NCBI GenBank assembly: GCA_022495995.1
Contig: JAFEMH010002090.1
Span: forward strand, 248,001 to 312,000
Reading direction: 5' to 3'
Length of the DNA: 64,000 nt
From: Adenophora triphylla var. japonica
Taxonomy: Eukaryota > Streptophyta > Magnoliopsida > Asterales > Campanulaceae
Shown here: piece after piece, positions 45,831 through 56,734 of the stretch
Layout of the letters: every line of letters begins with the position of its first letter
Numbering within the stretch: the first letter of the stretch is position 1
The notes under the pieces: generated by a model
What the model was told of the DNA's origin: nothing
The model's input: only the letters and a program-made list of their open reading frames with translations
Databases searched by the model: none
Program-made: the position numbers and the translations under genes

Positions 45831-47700
45831 GTGAGGACATGGCGGTGTCCTGTTGTGTGACCGTTTAGGTCAGTTGGCTGGACCCTGTGATAGGATTCCT
45901 ACGTATCCCTAGCGGGAATCAAGCCTGATCGTAGTTCGTGTGTGGGGTGAGTGTTGTGTACGAGGACGTGAGCTGTCCTCTAACTGAGACTCTGTGTGTG
46001 GATGTGATGGTATCCTGTGGGTGACCGCATAGGTTGGTGGTAAGGACGTGGAGGCGTCCAGGGTGACGTGGAGGCGTCCAGGGTGACCGCATAGGTCGGT
46101 GGTAAGGACGTGGAGGCGTCCTGGGTGACCGCATAGGTCGGTGGTAAGGACGTGGAGGCGTCCTGGGTGACGTGGAGGCATCCAGGGTGACCGCATAGGT
46201 CGGTGGTAAGGACGTGGAGGCGTCCTAGGTGACCGCATAGGTCGGTGGTAAGGACGTGGTGGCATCCTGGGTGACCGCATAGGTCGGTGGTAAGGATGTG
46301 GAGGCGTCCTGGGTGACGTGGAGGCGTCCAGGGTGACCGCATAGGTCGGTGGTAAGGACGTGGAGGCGTCCTGGGTGACGTGGAGGCGTCCAGGGTGACC
46401 GCATAGGTCGGTGATAAGGACGTGGAGGAATCCTGGGTGACCGTATAGGTCGATGGCTAGACCCTGTGACAGGATTCCTACGTATCCCTAGCGGGAATCA
46501 AGCCTGGTCGTAGTTCAGAGGTGGTGAATTTGTGAGTGTATGTGGGCGTGGTGGTGCCCTGAAGTGTCGTATGACTGCCAAGGTCAGTGGTAAGGACGGG
46601 GTGGTGTCCTAAGATGTGGTGACCGCTGAGGTCAATTGTGAGGACGTGGTGGTGTCCTGGGATGGAAATTTTACGATTTTCCTAATCGGGTGGTTTAAGG
46701 CCTTCCGGGCCGGGGATAATGATTTGGGAGGTTTATACGGTCTTCCGGACCGAGTGATTTAAAGCCTTCCGGGCTGGGGATTGTAGTTTGGCTGATTTAT
46801 ACGATCTCCGGTGAGTGGTTTAAAGCCTTAGAGTGGAGGTAGTAGTTTGGGCGATTTATACGATCTCCGGGGAGTGGTTTAAAGCCTTAGGGCTGGAGGT
46901 AGTAGTTTGGCTGATTTATACGGTCTCCGGACCGAGTGGTTTAAAGCCTTCCTGGCTGGAGGTAGTAGTTTGGGTGATTTATACGATCTCCGGACGAGTG
47001 GTTTAAAGCCTTTGGAGGTAGTGATGATACTTGAATCGTCTTCGAATGTGGTTGCGCCATGCGTGAGGACTTTGAATCGTCTTACGCGGCGGTTGGTGCC
47101 ACGCAGGAGGACTTTGAATCGTCTTACGGCGGCGGTTGGTGCCACCGGCCGGAGGACTTTGAATCGTCTTACGGCGGCGGTTGGTGCCACGCGTGAGGAC
47201 TTTGAATCGTCTTACGGCGGCGGTTGGTGCCACGCTTGGGAGGACTTTGAATCGTCTTGCGGCGGTTGGTGCCACGCGCAGAGGACTTTGAATCGTCTTA
47301 CGGCGGCGATTGGTGCCACGCGGGAGGACTTTGAATCGTCTTACGGCGGTTGGTGCCACGCGGGAGGACTTTGAATCGTCTTACGGCGGCGGTGGTGGAG
47401 GCATGGGCGCCTTGAGATGTGAGAAGTGCGATTGGCTCACGCTTTGTCTGTTGGGGAAAAGGGTGGATTTATGATGACTTTGCCGGTGTTCATCCGTTGG
47501 GGTCATTGGGGCCTTGTAGGGGCTCTTCTGGCGAGAAAGGTGACGTCGGGCTTACTTTGATGGCGGTGCTTGCGTTGTCGTTGAGCGTTTTGGAGGCGTT
47601 TTGTGCCTTGAGATTTGTCTTTGGGAGGTGTTGGCTCCTTCTTGTGCTTGTTTTGCCGTTGAGTGGGCAAGGATGATGGCCGGTCTTTGAGGATATGCGG
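45831..47700. repeat. Tandem arrays beside the 3' LTR of element A
   Basis: 46020-46440: 42-bp units with GACCGCATAGGTCGGTGGTA mixed with 20-bp units GACGTGGAGGCGTCCAGGGT. 46680-47020: about 60-bp units with GTGGTTTAAAGCCTT. 47030-47400: about 41-bp units with GAGGACTTTGAATCGTCTTA, the complement of the array in C at 5100-5580. A GATTCCTACGTATCCCTAGC block occurs twice (45893 and 46470). The 47400-47700 end holds G-rich sequence related to 4790-5100 of element C. Confidence 0.8.
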
Positions 47701-48240
47701 TCTTGTACGACTTTCCTTTGACTTGTTGGGGAGGAGCTCGGGCTTACTTTGATGGGCGATGTTTGAATTGCGAGGATGCGTGACCTTGTAGGGGCTTTTC
47801 TGTTGGGAAAGTGTCTTTGGACCTTTCTTTGTGTTTACTGCGGGGAGGAGGTGCTTGTGACCGAAGTCGCGGAAATGCGAGGACGCGCCGACGTTTATTT
47901 TTGAACAAAGTTCTTTGAAATGATGAGGACGCTATGGCGCCTTTGTGCGAACTTGCGGTGAGGGCGAGGTAGCGCCTTTGTTTGAACTTGTTGTGAGGAC
48001 GGGTGGTGCCTGCATGCAGAACTTACGGTGAGGGTGAGGTGGCACCTGTCTGGACTTATGGTGAGGGCGAGGTGGTGCCTGCTGTCGAACTTGCGGTGAG
48101 GACGTGGTGGTGCCTCTGTCCGAACTTGCGGTGAGGGCGCGGTAGCGCCTCTGCATGCAGGCTTGTTGAAATGTTTGAGGCCGTGGGGCGCCTGCGGCCG
48201 AGTTGTTGAGGTGTTGAGGACGTGGTACGCCTCGGAGTCT
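47701..48240. repeat. Degenerate GAGG(A/G)CG-GTGGTGCCT repeats of element A
   Basis: Loose units with CGAACTTGCGGTGAGG and CGCCTTTGTTTG. No gene seen. Confidence 0.5.
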
Positions 48241-48249
48241 TTGGACAAG

Positions 48250-48415
48250 GAGAGGAGGGATGGCTCGTCTTCTCTTTCCTTCTTCGTTCTTACTCCTACG
48301 GACTTCTTAGACTATCCGATCGAGGAAGGTGCTGGGTTCACAGAGGATGATGAGGTGGCTGGCGGAGGCCCCGAGCTGCAGGAGTCTTTACCAGGCGGTG
48401 GTGCGATGACTTAGA
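48250..48415 (+). pseudogene. Antisense gene tail in element A
   Basis: Acidic end segment with GFTEDDEVAGGGPELQES and a stop after AMT. It matches 40360-40510 in element B. The body of this gene is not recognisable upstream. Confidence 0.45.
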
Positions 48416-48439
48416 GTAGGACTCCCCCTTTTACATTAC

Positions 48440-49625
48440 ATGCACTATACGCTTTTGTTGCGAGGCGGGGTGCTATGAGATCTTCCGTTGCCCAGTAGTG
48501 GGGCCCCAGGAGGATGAGGCCGTGTTCGGTTATCCCGCCAGGATGTGATGGGCTCATCCTTTGAGGAAGAGGAGGACGGGAGAGGGATAGTTTGGAGGGG
48601 TTTCCGCTGTATACTTGGACTCGGTATGATGAGGATGAGCCGGAGGGTGCCCCACAGGTGATGCGGCGGTGGAGGCTTGCGGGGTCTTACTTGTGACTCT
48701 GTGTACTTGGGGGAGAGGTTATCTGGTAGTATGGCACAGGTGCGCCTCCTATAGCTTTGAGGGATCCGCCCTTCCATATGATGAGTCCTCTTGATTTGGA
48801 CGTGCTGGAGTATGAGAGCTACCGATCCGGCGTGAGTGCGAGGAGTTCGTCTGGAGGGCGAGGAGTATGCGGCCTTGGTCGACAAAAGCCGAGGACGCCC
48901 ATAGGTGTTGGTGAGAAAGACAGCGGCTCGTCACGTCCTCTAGATGTTCGGTGCCTTGGTTTGGACTTCACGTATGTTTGCGAGGGATTCGTCGAGGCGG
49001 AGGGTGTCGGTACCGTCCACGAGCGAGCTCCTGCGCCCTATCGGGTTGGCCGGATGCGCCGTGAATGTGCTTACTCTTTTCCATCTTGGCATCTTTTACG
49101 TATTTTTCTCTTTTTTGTTGGGTATATTTGTATCTATTTTCTTTGGCGTTTCTTTGGTTGTTTGCTTGTGCGGGCCTCGGGGAGATCCTTTGACACGTTG
49201 ACCCGCCGTTATGTGGCGATGCGGCCTTTTTACAAGGAAGTTCGCGGGAAGCCGTCTTGCGGGTCTTCGCGGCACGCGGCGGCGTTCGAGCCAGTGCCTT
49301 TGAGGAGGTCAGTGGATACTCCTTCTTCGAGGGCTGAGCCAGGGCCACAGCCGGAGGTGCCGGTTCGAGAACAGCACGGCTTTGATGTGGGGACGACCGG
49401 GGCTCGGAGGCCGCGGACCCTTCATCGGTTCTTTCCTCCGCCGGAGCGCACAGGGGTGAGGTTCATCCTTGCATCCCTTCTTTGATCCTTTCACCGGGTT
49501 TTGACCCTTGAGTACTTTGAGTACCCGCACGAGGAGAGTCTTTGTATCTGATGACGAGGATGTGGCTGCCGAGTTTTCCGAGATGCCGATTTCTCATTTG
49601 TGGAGGATGATGATGATGAGTCGGA
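48440..49625 (+). pseudogene. Antisense PMD-like gene of element A (equivalent to antisense gene 2 of C)
   Basis: Opens with a segment equivalent to C's WFYEIFQC block (GCTATGAGATCTTCCGTTGCC near 48470). Then come MSPLDLDVLEYESYRSG, FTYVCEGFVEAEGVGTV and a probable intron after CRR (compare C at about 1530). The next segment has TRRYVAMRPFYKEV, a Pro/Arg-rich part and an acidic end (VSDDEDVAAEFSEMP). Multiple frame changes. The N-terminal PMD half present in C was not found here, so the gene is truncated. Confidence 0.6.
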
Positions 49626-49889
49626 TAGGGCTCTTTTGCTTTCCCTCTTTCCGTTGTTTTTTTTTTTGTAGAGCAGACATTTTGTACTGTAATAAAACAC
49701 TTGTATTTGCACAACAAAGTATTTTATTTTAAGATGTAATGACGTATTTGTGATTCCCGGGATTAACCTAGGAATTGTTGCTAGCTTATTATTATTTTTG
49801 TGCATGTCGCATGGTGGGAATGCATTTGTGGTTAGTGGAGTGAGGCGGCTTTGGCAAGTTTTACGGCGGTTAGGGGCTGAAGTAGCTTA

Positions 49890-50951
49890 GCGGTTTCATG
49901 AGCGGTGGCGGGAGTGATGTCTCTGGGGACGCGTTCGCTTTGTGCTTGATAGCCACTCTTTTCGGGGTTGGCTACCTCGGGATATGTGACGGTGCTGCGG
50001 TGGATGTGGCGAGGCCATTGTCGGGCGGGCGAGATATCATTCCTTTGGTTAGGGAAAACCTTCCACGGTGTGGATCGTCTGGTGATGAGAACCGATTCAT
50101 GCGGGGAAGCCCCTGCTTTGCTTGCATTATGGTCGCGAGAGAGGCTTGAGCCATACACGAGTCTCAGGCGTCTCTTAGTCGCGTGGACGTTTGCTTGGCG
50201 ACCTCTTGTCTTGGACATGGATCAATGCTTGGGAGAGATGGATGACACATCTTGGTATGCATCGGCTTATTTAGTGGGTTTCCCCTTTGGGGGATTGAGA
50301 CTAGGAGGGCCTTGCGAGAAGGTTCCTATGTTGTCGGAGTTCCGTGTTTGCCTTGGTCCTCTTTCTATGTTCCGTTGCTTGTTTCCGGCGGTTCGGGATG
50401 AGGCGGGAGCCTTTCTTTGGGGCTGGGATGGCATTGCCAATGTGGAGGTAGCTTCTTTCTGCATGACAGATCCCGATGCCTTTCTGTATTTTCTGAGGGC
50501 ATGGAAGTATTCCGCTTTCCCTCATGTGGTGCTCCTTCGACGTCGGGAGAGTGTTGTGTTGACCACCGAATACATAGATGAGCAGCATGTCGGGCCGACC
50601 CAATTGGTTTTGGGAAGCGGCGCAGCGGTTACGGGGCAAGATTTCCATTTCGGCTGCGACCTTAGGAGTGCGAAGCTTGGGTTAACCCTCGGGGTGTCAC
50701 GGGAGACGCTTTATTTGACTACGGGACTCGAGTTGACAAGGCGGCGGGTAGAGGTCCCCTTTTGCGGACTCGTAGGGGAGGAGATCCGAGCCGAGGCACG
50801 GGTGAAACGATGCTCGAGAGCGGCGGATTCGTTTGACACGACTAGGAGGACTCCACGATCTCGGAATGAGGGAGACGAGAACTCGCTCATGTGGAATAAA
50901 GAAGACTTCGTTGGGGACGAGGGAAGAAAGGAAAGAGTGATGAAGGGCTAA
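49890..50951 (+). pseudogene. Second antisense PMD-like gene of element A
   Basis: Equivalent to 40750-41880 in element B. Segments CLIATLFGVGYLGIC, RDIIPLVRENLPRCG, LRLGGPCEKVPMLSEFRVC and MTDPDAFLYFLRAWKYSAFP are recognisable, spread over two frames. It ends near 50951 with ENSLMWNKEDFVGDEGRKE. CTG/CAG sites of the B copy are often changed to NCG here. Confidence 0.6.
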
Positions 50952-52297
50952 ATGCGAGTAGCATGGAATGACCTTACGAAACATTGAGTATCCATTCATC
51001 GTCATTGCGAACACATTGATTGTTAAATGTTTTAAGTTGTCTTTTAGCATGTTGTGAATCGAGAGTGGACCGTGCTTGAACTCATCAAAAAGTGTTTTAA
51101 GCTGTGATGATTTGTGATTTACTTTTAAAGCTTTGTCGAGGACGCAAAATCTCTTGTTTGCTTCTTTTCGAGCCTTGGTGGCGTCAATTTTGGAATTTTG
51201 TGTATTCCTTAGACCGAAACAATGAAGAGGCGCCTACGTTCCCCTCGGTGAGAGGCTCGGAGTCTGCGTAGTTCGACCCTCTTTTGTGGGAGAAATGACT
51301 CGTAATGTACACTTGCAAGGGCGTATTTATTTTTGAAAAGGTGGGAACGGGTCCCCTTTTGTGTGAATGCCTTATTTGATGTAGGCACAAAAGAAATGCT
51401 TTTGGGTTTGACTCTTTTGAGAGAGTATGAGTCTTGAAAAGCTTGTAAAAGTGTATGGAAGCCCTTTCTTGTGAAAATCGGTGTTTAGCTCTATTTTCCG
51501 ATTTTGTAGAAAAAGAAGACTTGTCGAGACATTTGAAAACCTGATTTGTTCACAATGATCACTTGTTTGCTTAAAACCCTTTGTTGATGTTCAGGTTATT
51601 CAACAATTAAACCTGATATGCTTTGATTAATCACGAGGAGAAAGTCAATCGGTATCAAGGATCGAGTTGGTCTGGTGTGAAAGAAGGTTTGTGTATAGGA
51701 GAGGTCATTGGTGAGACCGGGTTTGTGGATTTGTATGTGTTTATGACCGGACCATTTCTGGTTACCTACGTTTCCCTTGAGACAAGGAGCTCAGGTCGAC
51801 GTAGTTCGGGGTCGAACCGTGTTTGGCTTTGGGGCCAGGGCATGAGTATTTATGCGGCCTTTGGCGAAAATGCTCGGAAGGTTGAATGATGAGGCACGGG
51901 CCTTGAGGTGATTCCTTGACAAGTCGTATTTGACGGCAGTTTCAATGAATCCATTGCTTCTTGATCGCTGGCGCTGGGTCTTTGACCTCATTTATTTTTG
52001 CGAAGCTTCTGCTTGAGCTCTTTTTTTTTGTAGCTTCGCGAGCTTTTTTTTTTTTTTTTTAGCTTACGCTTGAGCTTCTTTTTTTTTTTTTTTTGCGGCT
52101 TACGCTTGAGCTCTTTTTTGAAGCATTTGAGGGCGAAGGAAAGCCCCTGCTTGAACTTTCTTGATGCGCACGAGGCGAAGGCAAGCCCCTAGATTGTTGT
52201 CGACATGGGGTCAATCTTTTGATCTTTGAGTGACCTTTTGTTGTCCTTTGATGTTCTGCCGTCGTTGACTTGGTCAAGGTGATGGTGGGGACATGTT
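50952..52297. other. Non-coding middle region of element A
   Basis: Aligns with 41880-43265 of element B. At 52020-52115 four long T runs alternate with a GCTTACGCTTGAGC unit, a local expansion not seen in B. Confidence 0.55.
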
Positions 52298-52498
52298 TTG
52301 GAAAGTGTATGGCTTGATGGAGGCCTTTGTGTGGGGTATGGTAAGGTGTATGGGGAGCTATCGATTGACTTTCTCACACCAATTAATCAAAGAATTAATC
52401 ATTTGTGGAATTACTTGTTGAGCAATGCAAGTGATCACATAGAACAAAACCATTTCATTAAATGTAATGTGGGGTGCAAAATAATGTCTCAAGTCTAG
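52298..52498 (+). other. Short conserved frame (66 codons), counterpart of 43266-43472
   Basis: Keeps DGGLCVGYGKVYGELSIDFL and KCNVGCKIMSQV and the same stop. No family recognised. Confidence 0.3.
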
Positions 52499-52603
52499 CA
52501 AGAAACGAAAGAAGACTTATGTATGGAAAATTGAAGACTTAATTACAATGTCAGGAGGACTTGATTGAATGAAAACGATTACTAGAACCTACGAGGTGGG
52601 TTT

Positions 52604-52637
<34 letters not shown>

Positions 52638-53289
52638 GATTTGCGTCTCTTTGGGCTCTCCAGCAGTTCCCAAATTCATTTTGGTTAGAACCTTCTCGGC
52701 AGCTTGGGCCAGATTTTCCTCTCGTTTGACAACATGCTTAAAGATTTGTTTAATGCATTGTTCATTAATGTATCTGCGTCTTTATCAAGTGAATCATTAT
52801 TAACTGTTTTGGTTAGTTAATTTATCATTTGTTAAAGTGGCAATGAGGATACTCGAAAGGTCGATCTTTTATTCGAAGCATAAGGAAGCGCGATTTTTGT
52901 TACAAACGCATAATCTTCAGGCGTAAGGCCGTCAGACGACTCGAGAGACTCAAACTTAAATACGACAGACTCGGGGTCTTTTATTTTCAAAGCTAGACTC
53001 TAGGAGATTGGGGTTAAATTAAGCTTCCGGACCATTTCCTCTTTCTTTGTTTGTGGGTCCGCGTTTTTGAAAGGTTACGCCGTTTTCTGTTGCTACTTGG
53101 TCGGCTGTCTCGAAGCGCCTTATCTACAGGGAAGGCTCGATCCATCCCTTAGTGTGCCCCGATCTTTGGAAAGGATTGTTGGGGAATAACCATTCTTGGG
53201 TTTTCTTTCTGAATTTTCGTTGCGGAAGCCCCATGTATTGCCTTCACGTCCACACGATCATCACGAGAATTTGCCGAGGACTTATCCAC
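52499..53289. other. Spacer with a T tract between the small frame and gag in element A
   Basis: A T run at 52608-52637 and sequence equivalent to 43500-43990 of B. The part from about 53000 to 53290 has no close match in B by eye. Confidence 0.45.
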
Positions 53290-55540
53290 CATGCTTACCC
53301 CGTCATTTCTAGGGAAAGGGTTTCCATTGTGTTGGGACCGCGGGGCATTCCCACTTTCCCTCTTCGATCAAGCCTTGGACCGCTTGTTTTAGTGTGATGC
53401 AATTGTCTGTAGTGTGGCCGGGGTAGTTGTGAAAAGCACACCATTTGCTCATGTCCATGTTAGGTGCGAGAGTCCTTGGTGGAAATTTTCGAGAGGTTTG
53501 AGGATGTTCGGCTTCACCAACGTCTCGAACACTTGGCTTAGAGGCATTCGAGGTTGTCGAAGTGAATGAAAGGTTGCTTCCCAAAAGAGTTGTCACTTCG
53601 TTGGGTGTGTTCCCCTTGTTCACCTCATTGTTCCGAGGGAGCAGTTTCCGTCTGTATTGGGGCCGTCGGGGCGTTCTAACGTTCCTTCTTCAATTAGCCC
53701 TTGGACCGCTTGTTTTAGTATGATGCAATTGTCGGTGGTGTGGCCGGGGTAGTTATGAAAAGCACACCGCTTGCTCATATCCAAGTTCGGGTTAGGAGTC
53801 CTCGGTTGATAATTCTCGAGGGCTTGAGCATGTTACGCTTCTTGACTCCTCGAATACTTGGCTTAGAGGCATTAGAGGTTGTCGAAGTGTTGAAGCACGC
53901 TGCCGTTTATTCCTCGGGAGTGCTTGGTCACGGCTTCTTTGGATTTCATTACGAATGTAGTGGAATGCCTCGGTAGCCCTTTTTCCTTTGTTTGGGGCGA
54001 GATGCCGAGGTAGGCGGGGCTGCCTTGCGGCGGTAGGAAGAAGCGGGAGCGGCTACCATTTCTGCGTGCTCAAAGCTTTTTCAAACTTGGTACCGGCATT
54101 CACCATAGCGTGAAGATCGGGATAGGGGTGGTGGGCGATCAATGTCCTCAACGATGGTTTGAGGCGGGAGTGGAAAGATGTTCATTTGTTCTTCCTTGGA
54201 TAGGAGGTCCACTATCTCGCTTAACTTCCAATTCCATCTTTTGTAAAATTCCTCCACCGAGCTCATCATCTTTTTGCTCGGTGGCGGCGGGTCATGCGAT
54301 TTGTTTTCCACTTGAGGTTAGCACGGTATTTTTCAAGGAAGATATCACTTATTTGCTCCCAGTGGAGCGGTTTTACGCTTTTACTTTAAGAAACCATGTC
54401 AAGGCCGTGTATTTTAGAGAGCGTTGAAAGTGATGCGCCATTTGTTGAGGTGTGGCCCCCTTGGTCTTCATACCTAAGACATAGGTATTGATATGGGTCC
54501 TCGGGCATTACGTCCCATCGAACTTTTCCATTTCCGGCATTTTGAACTTTGGGGGAGAGGAATTACCTTGCTCGGATACGTGGGCGTGAGTGGGTCTTTC
54601 AGAGAGTTGGCCATTTTCCCTTGCATATCTTTTATACATTCAACCAACCAAGCCACATGAGGGTCGGTAGGCGGAGCGGGAGCCATTTTCCGGGATGGAA
54701 GCCGAGGATGGAGGTGGATTGGCTAATGAGATCGCCATTCGGGAATCTTGGGGAGGTAGTTGAGTGTATACCATCCCGTACCACAGGTTGCGAAATTGGA
54801 GCCAAGGGCGTGATTGCCGGACCGCCAAGGGTTGTGTTTGGGAAGCTGAGGGAAATGTTTCGGTAGCCCCAAGTGGCGATCCGGCCCGGGTGGAAAGGTT
54901 TGAGATGTCGGGATATCCGCGGGGGATGTCTGTCCACTGGCGAGGCATTGAGATTTCAAATTGTAGGCTGCGAGGCTCGTATAGAGGCAAAGGATTGAAT
55001 CACTGGGGATGTCGAGATGCATTAGGATCGACGGAGCGAGCACGTATGTGTCTTTGTTGAGTGCGAAGCTTGATGTGCGAGCCGGGAGGCCCAGCTGTCT
55101 TGGCGGAGCATGTCGGGCTAGCTTGGCCCAGCGCTGAGGAGCTTTGAGCGGGGCTGCTGCGTTCTTTGGGATCTCGTAGCTTGGCGGAGGCGGAACTTGC
55201 TTGATAGCTTTGAGAAATCGGGGAGCCGGTATGTCTTCGTCCTTTATGAGAACAAAGGTTCCGTCGGGTTGGGAAGCTGCCACGGCTCCGCGGCGCGCAT
55301 AGTGTCTACGATCCGGGCTTGCTTTGCTCTTCTGGCGCTTCTTGAGAGTTTCGAAGGCTCGTAGCACCTCCTCCATTGTGCAGAGGTTTCTCGGTGGTGG
55401 GGTTCCGTTTCCCTCAACATTGTTATCTGATCCTTGGCCATGGGGAGTAGCGGAGCTGACATTCGGACCGGCTGAGCAGGAAGAGGCTATCGGACCTTGT
55501 GACCTTGATGCGAAAAGGCGGCTCCCGTGTACTCTCAACC
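53290..55540 (-). pseudogene. Element A gag (frameshifted, knuckle segment duplicated)
   Basis: Begins near 55538. An N-terminal segment with MEEVLRAFETLKKRQK and QPDGTFVLIKDED leads into a Pro-rich middle. From about 54660 come VAWLVECIKDMQGKMANSLK and then EFYKRWNWKLSEIVDLLSKEEQ (split here by frame noise, 54270-54180), which fit the Ogre/Tat gag capsid region. The C-terminal knuckle-like motif CAFHNYPGHTTDNC with a following LIEEGK occurs at about 53460-53350 and again, damaged, at about 53770-53690. Gag forms the particle; no protease or RT follows. Frame breaks are more frequent than in the B copy. Confidence 0.72.
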
Positions 55541-56714
55541 ACTCTCGGTTATTTGGAGGGTGACGGGTAAGGTTTAGACATGGGAAGGCCTTTTGGATAA
55601 AAGGGAAAGCTCGTGTGACATGCAGTTTCCGCCTTTTATTAATGATTTTTTTGTTGTTTTAATTTACTTAAAACAATGTTTTCTCTGAATCCTAGGTAGG
55701 TTGGAAAAGATTGCTCTTCTTTTTCGCAACTATGCTAGATCTGGGTCGATGGAGACCATACGTGCGGCTATAAGCCCCTCGTTTTGCACACTGTATTTCG
55801 ACATCCCGGGGTGGACGGCCCGGGCGAGGTCATGGGGCAAGCGGTTTCCACCGGCCTAAAAGAAAAATCGAACCTAAGGACCGAGCTGTCATGTTCGTTT
55901 TGATGCGTTAGCCATGTGAATAGTGAACCGAGCACACTTGAGTCAAGATCGGAGTCAAGAGTTCGGCATGACCTCTCTTTACCTTGCTTGCGCAAGGGAT
56001 GCGTGACATTAGGCTTTGGGTGGGTCATATTGTCATGGGCGACGTATCAAAGGCGTGATGACATGGTGTCATGTGAGCATGGATGTATATCAGGGACGGA
56101 ACATCGTGCAGGTGTAGCTTCGGAAATCAAGATCGGGTCAAGATTTTAGCATGACCTTTCATCGCCTTGCTTGCGCAAGGATCTTGAATTCCGAGCCTTG
56201 ACTCAGAAAAATGGCCGGCATGGTATATGTATCCGAGGTTGTATGACCTGATTTGGGTAAAAACCAACCGAGTGCGGGCCGAGTGTGACTCAAGACTCAA
56301 ACGTGCGGGGTTGACGCTTGGCTAGGATGGGATGTTTGGAATGATCCCGTGCGCATCAGAGAGGCCTAGGAAGACCAAGCACGGTTGCAAGCGAGACCAC
56401 TCCGGGTTAAGGGTTGTAGCGTGCGGTGTAGCAAAGCGGCAGTGTGAGTAGGGTGCGGTGTAGCACCGAGCGGCGATGCGCGTAGTGTGCGGTCTCTAAA
56501 ATTCTTTTACGAGTAAAAACGAAGTTTTGAAGAATTTTAAATGTATGCGCGAGATGTATATTGATGCATTTTTTTGTATTTTTTTTTGAAAAATAAAAAG
56601 AAGCACGTGCACACACACACAACAGTTAAAGGAAGGGGTAAAATGAAAGTTTGACCCTCATCATCGTTTTAAAAATCTTTTGTTTTGTTTAAAAGTTTTT
56701 TTTAAAACAAAATG
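55541..56714 (-). other. Untranslated leader of element A
   Basis: Between the primer site and gag. It aligns with 59880-60960 of element B. It holds repeated TTGCTTGCGCAAG, CAAGATCGG and GACATGGTGTCATG motifs and a T tract. No gene seen. Confidence 0.55.
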
Positions 56715-56732
56715 TCCCCAGCGGAGTCGCCA
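56715..56732 (-). other. Primer-binding site of element A (tRNA-Arg type)
   Basis: Read on the minus strand: TGGCGACTCCGCTGGGGA, two bases inside the 5' LTR end. It matches the 3' end expected of plant tRNA-Arg(ACG) with about one mismatch, from memory. It fixes the minus orientation. Confidence 0.78.
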
Positions 56733-56734
56733 AC

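Noticed and set aside
45909..46342. Open frames rich in RSPRTPPRPYHRP repeats on the minus strand of the 42-bp array
   Set aside because: A by-product of a 42-bp, frame-preserving unit; no start context and no counterpart in B.
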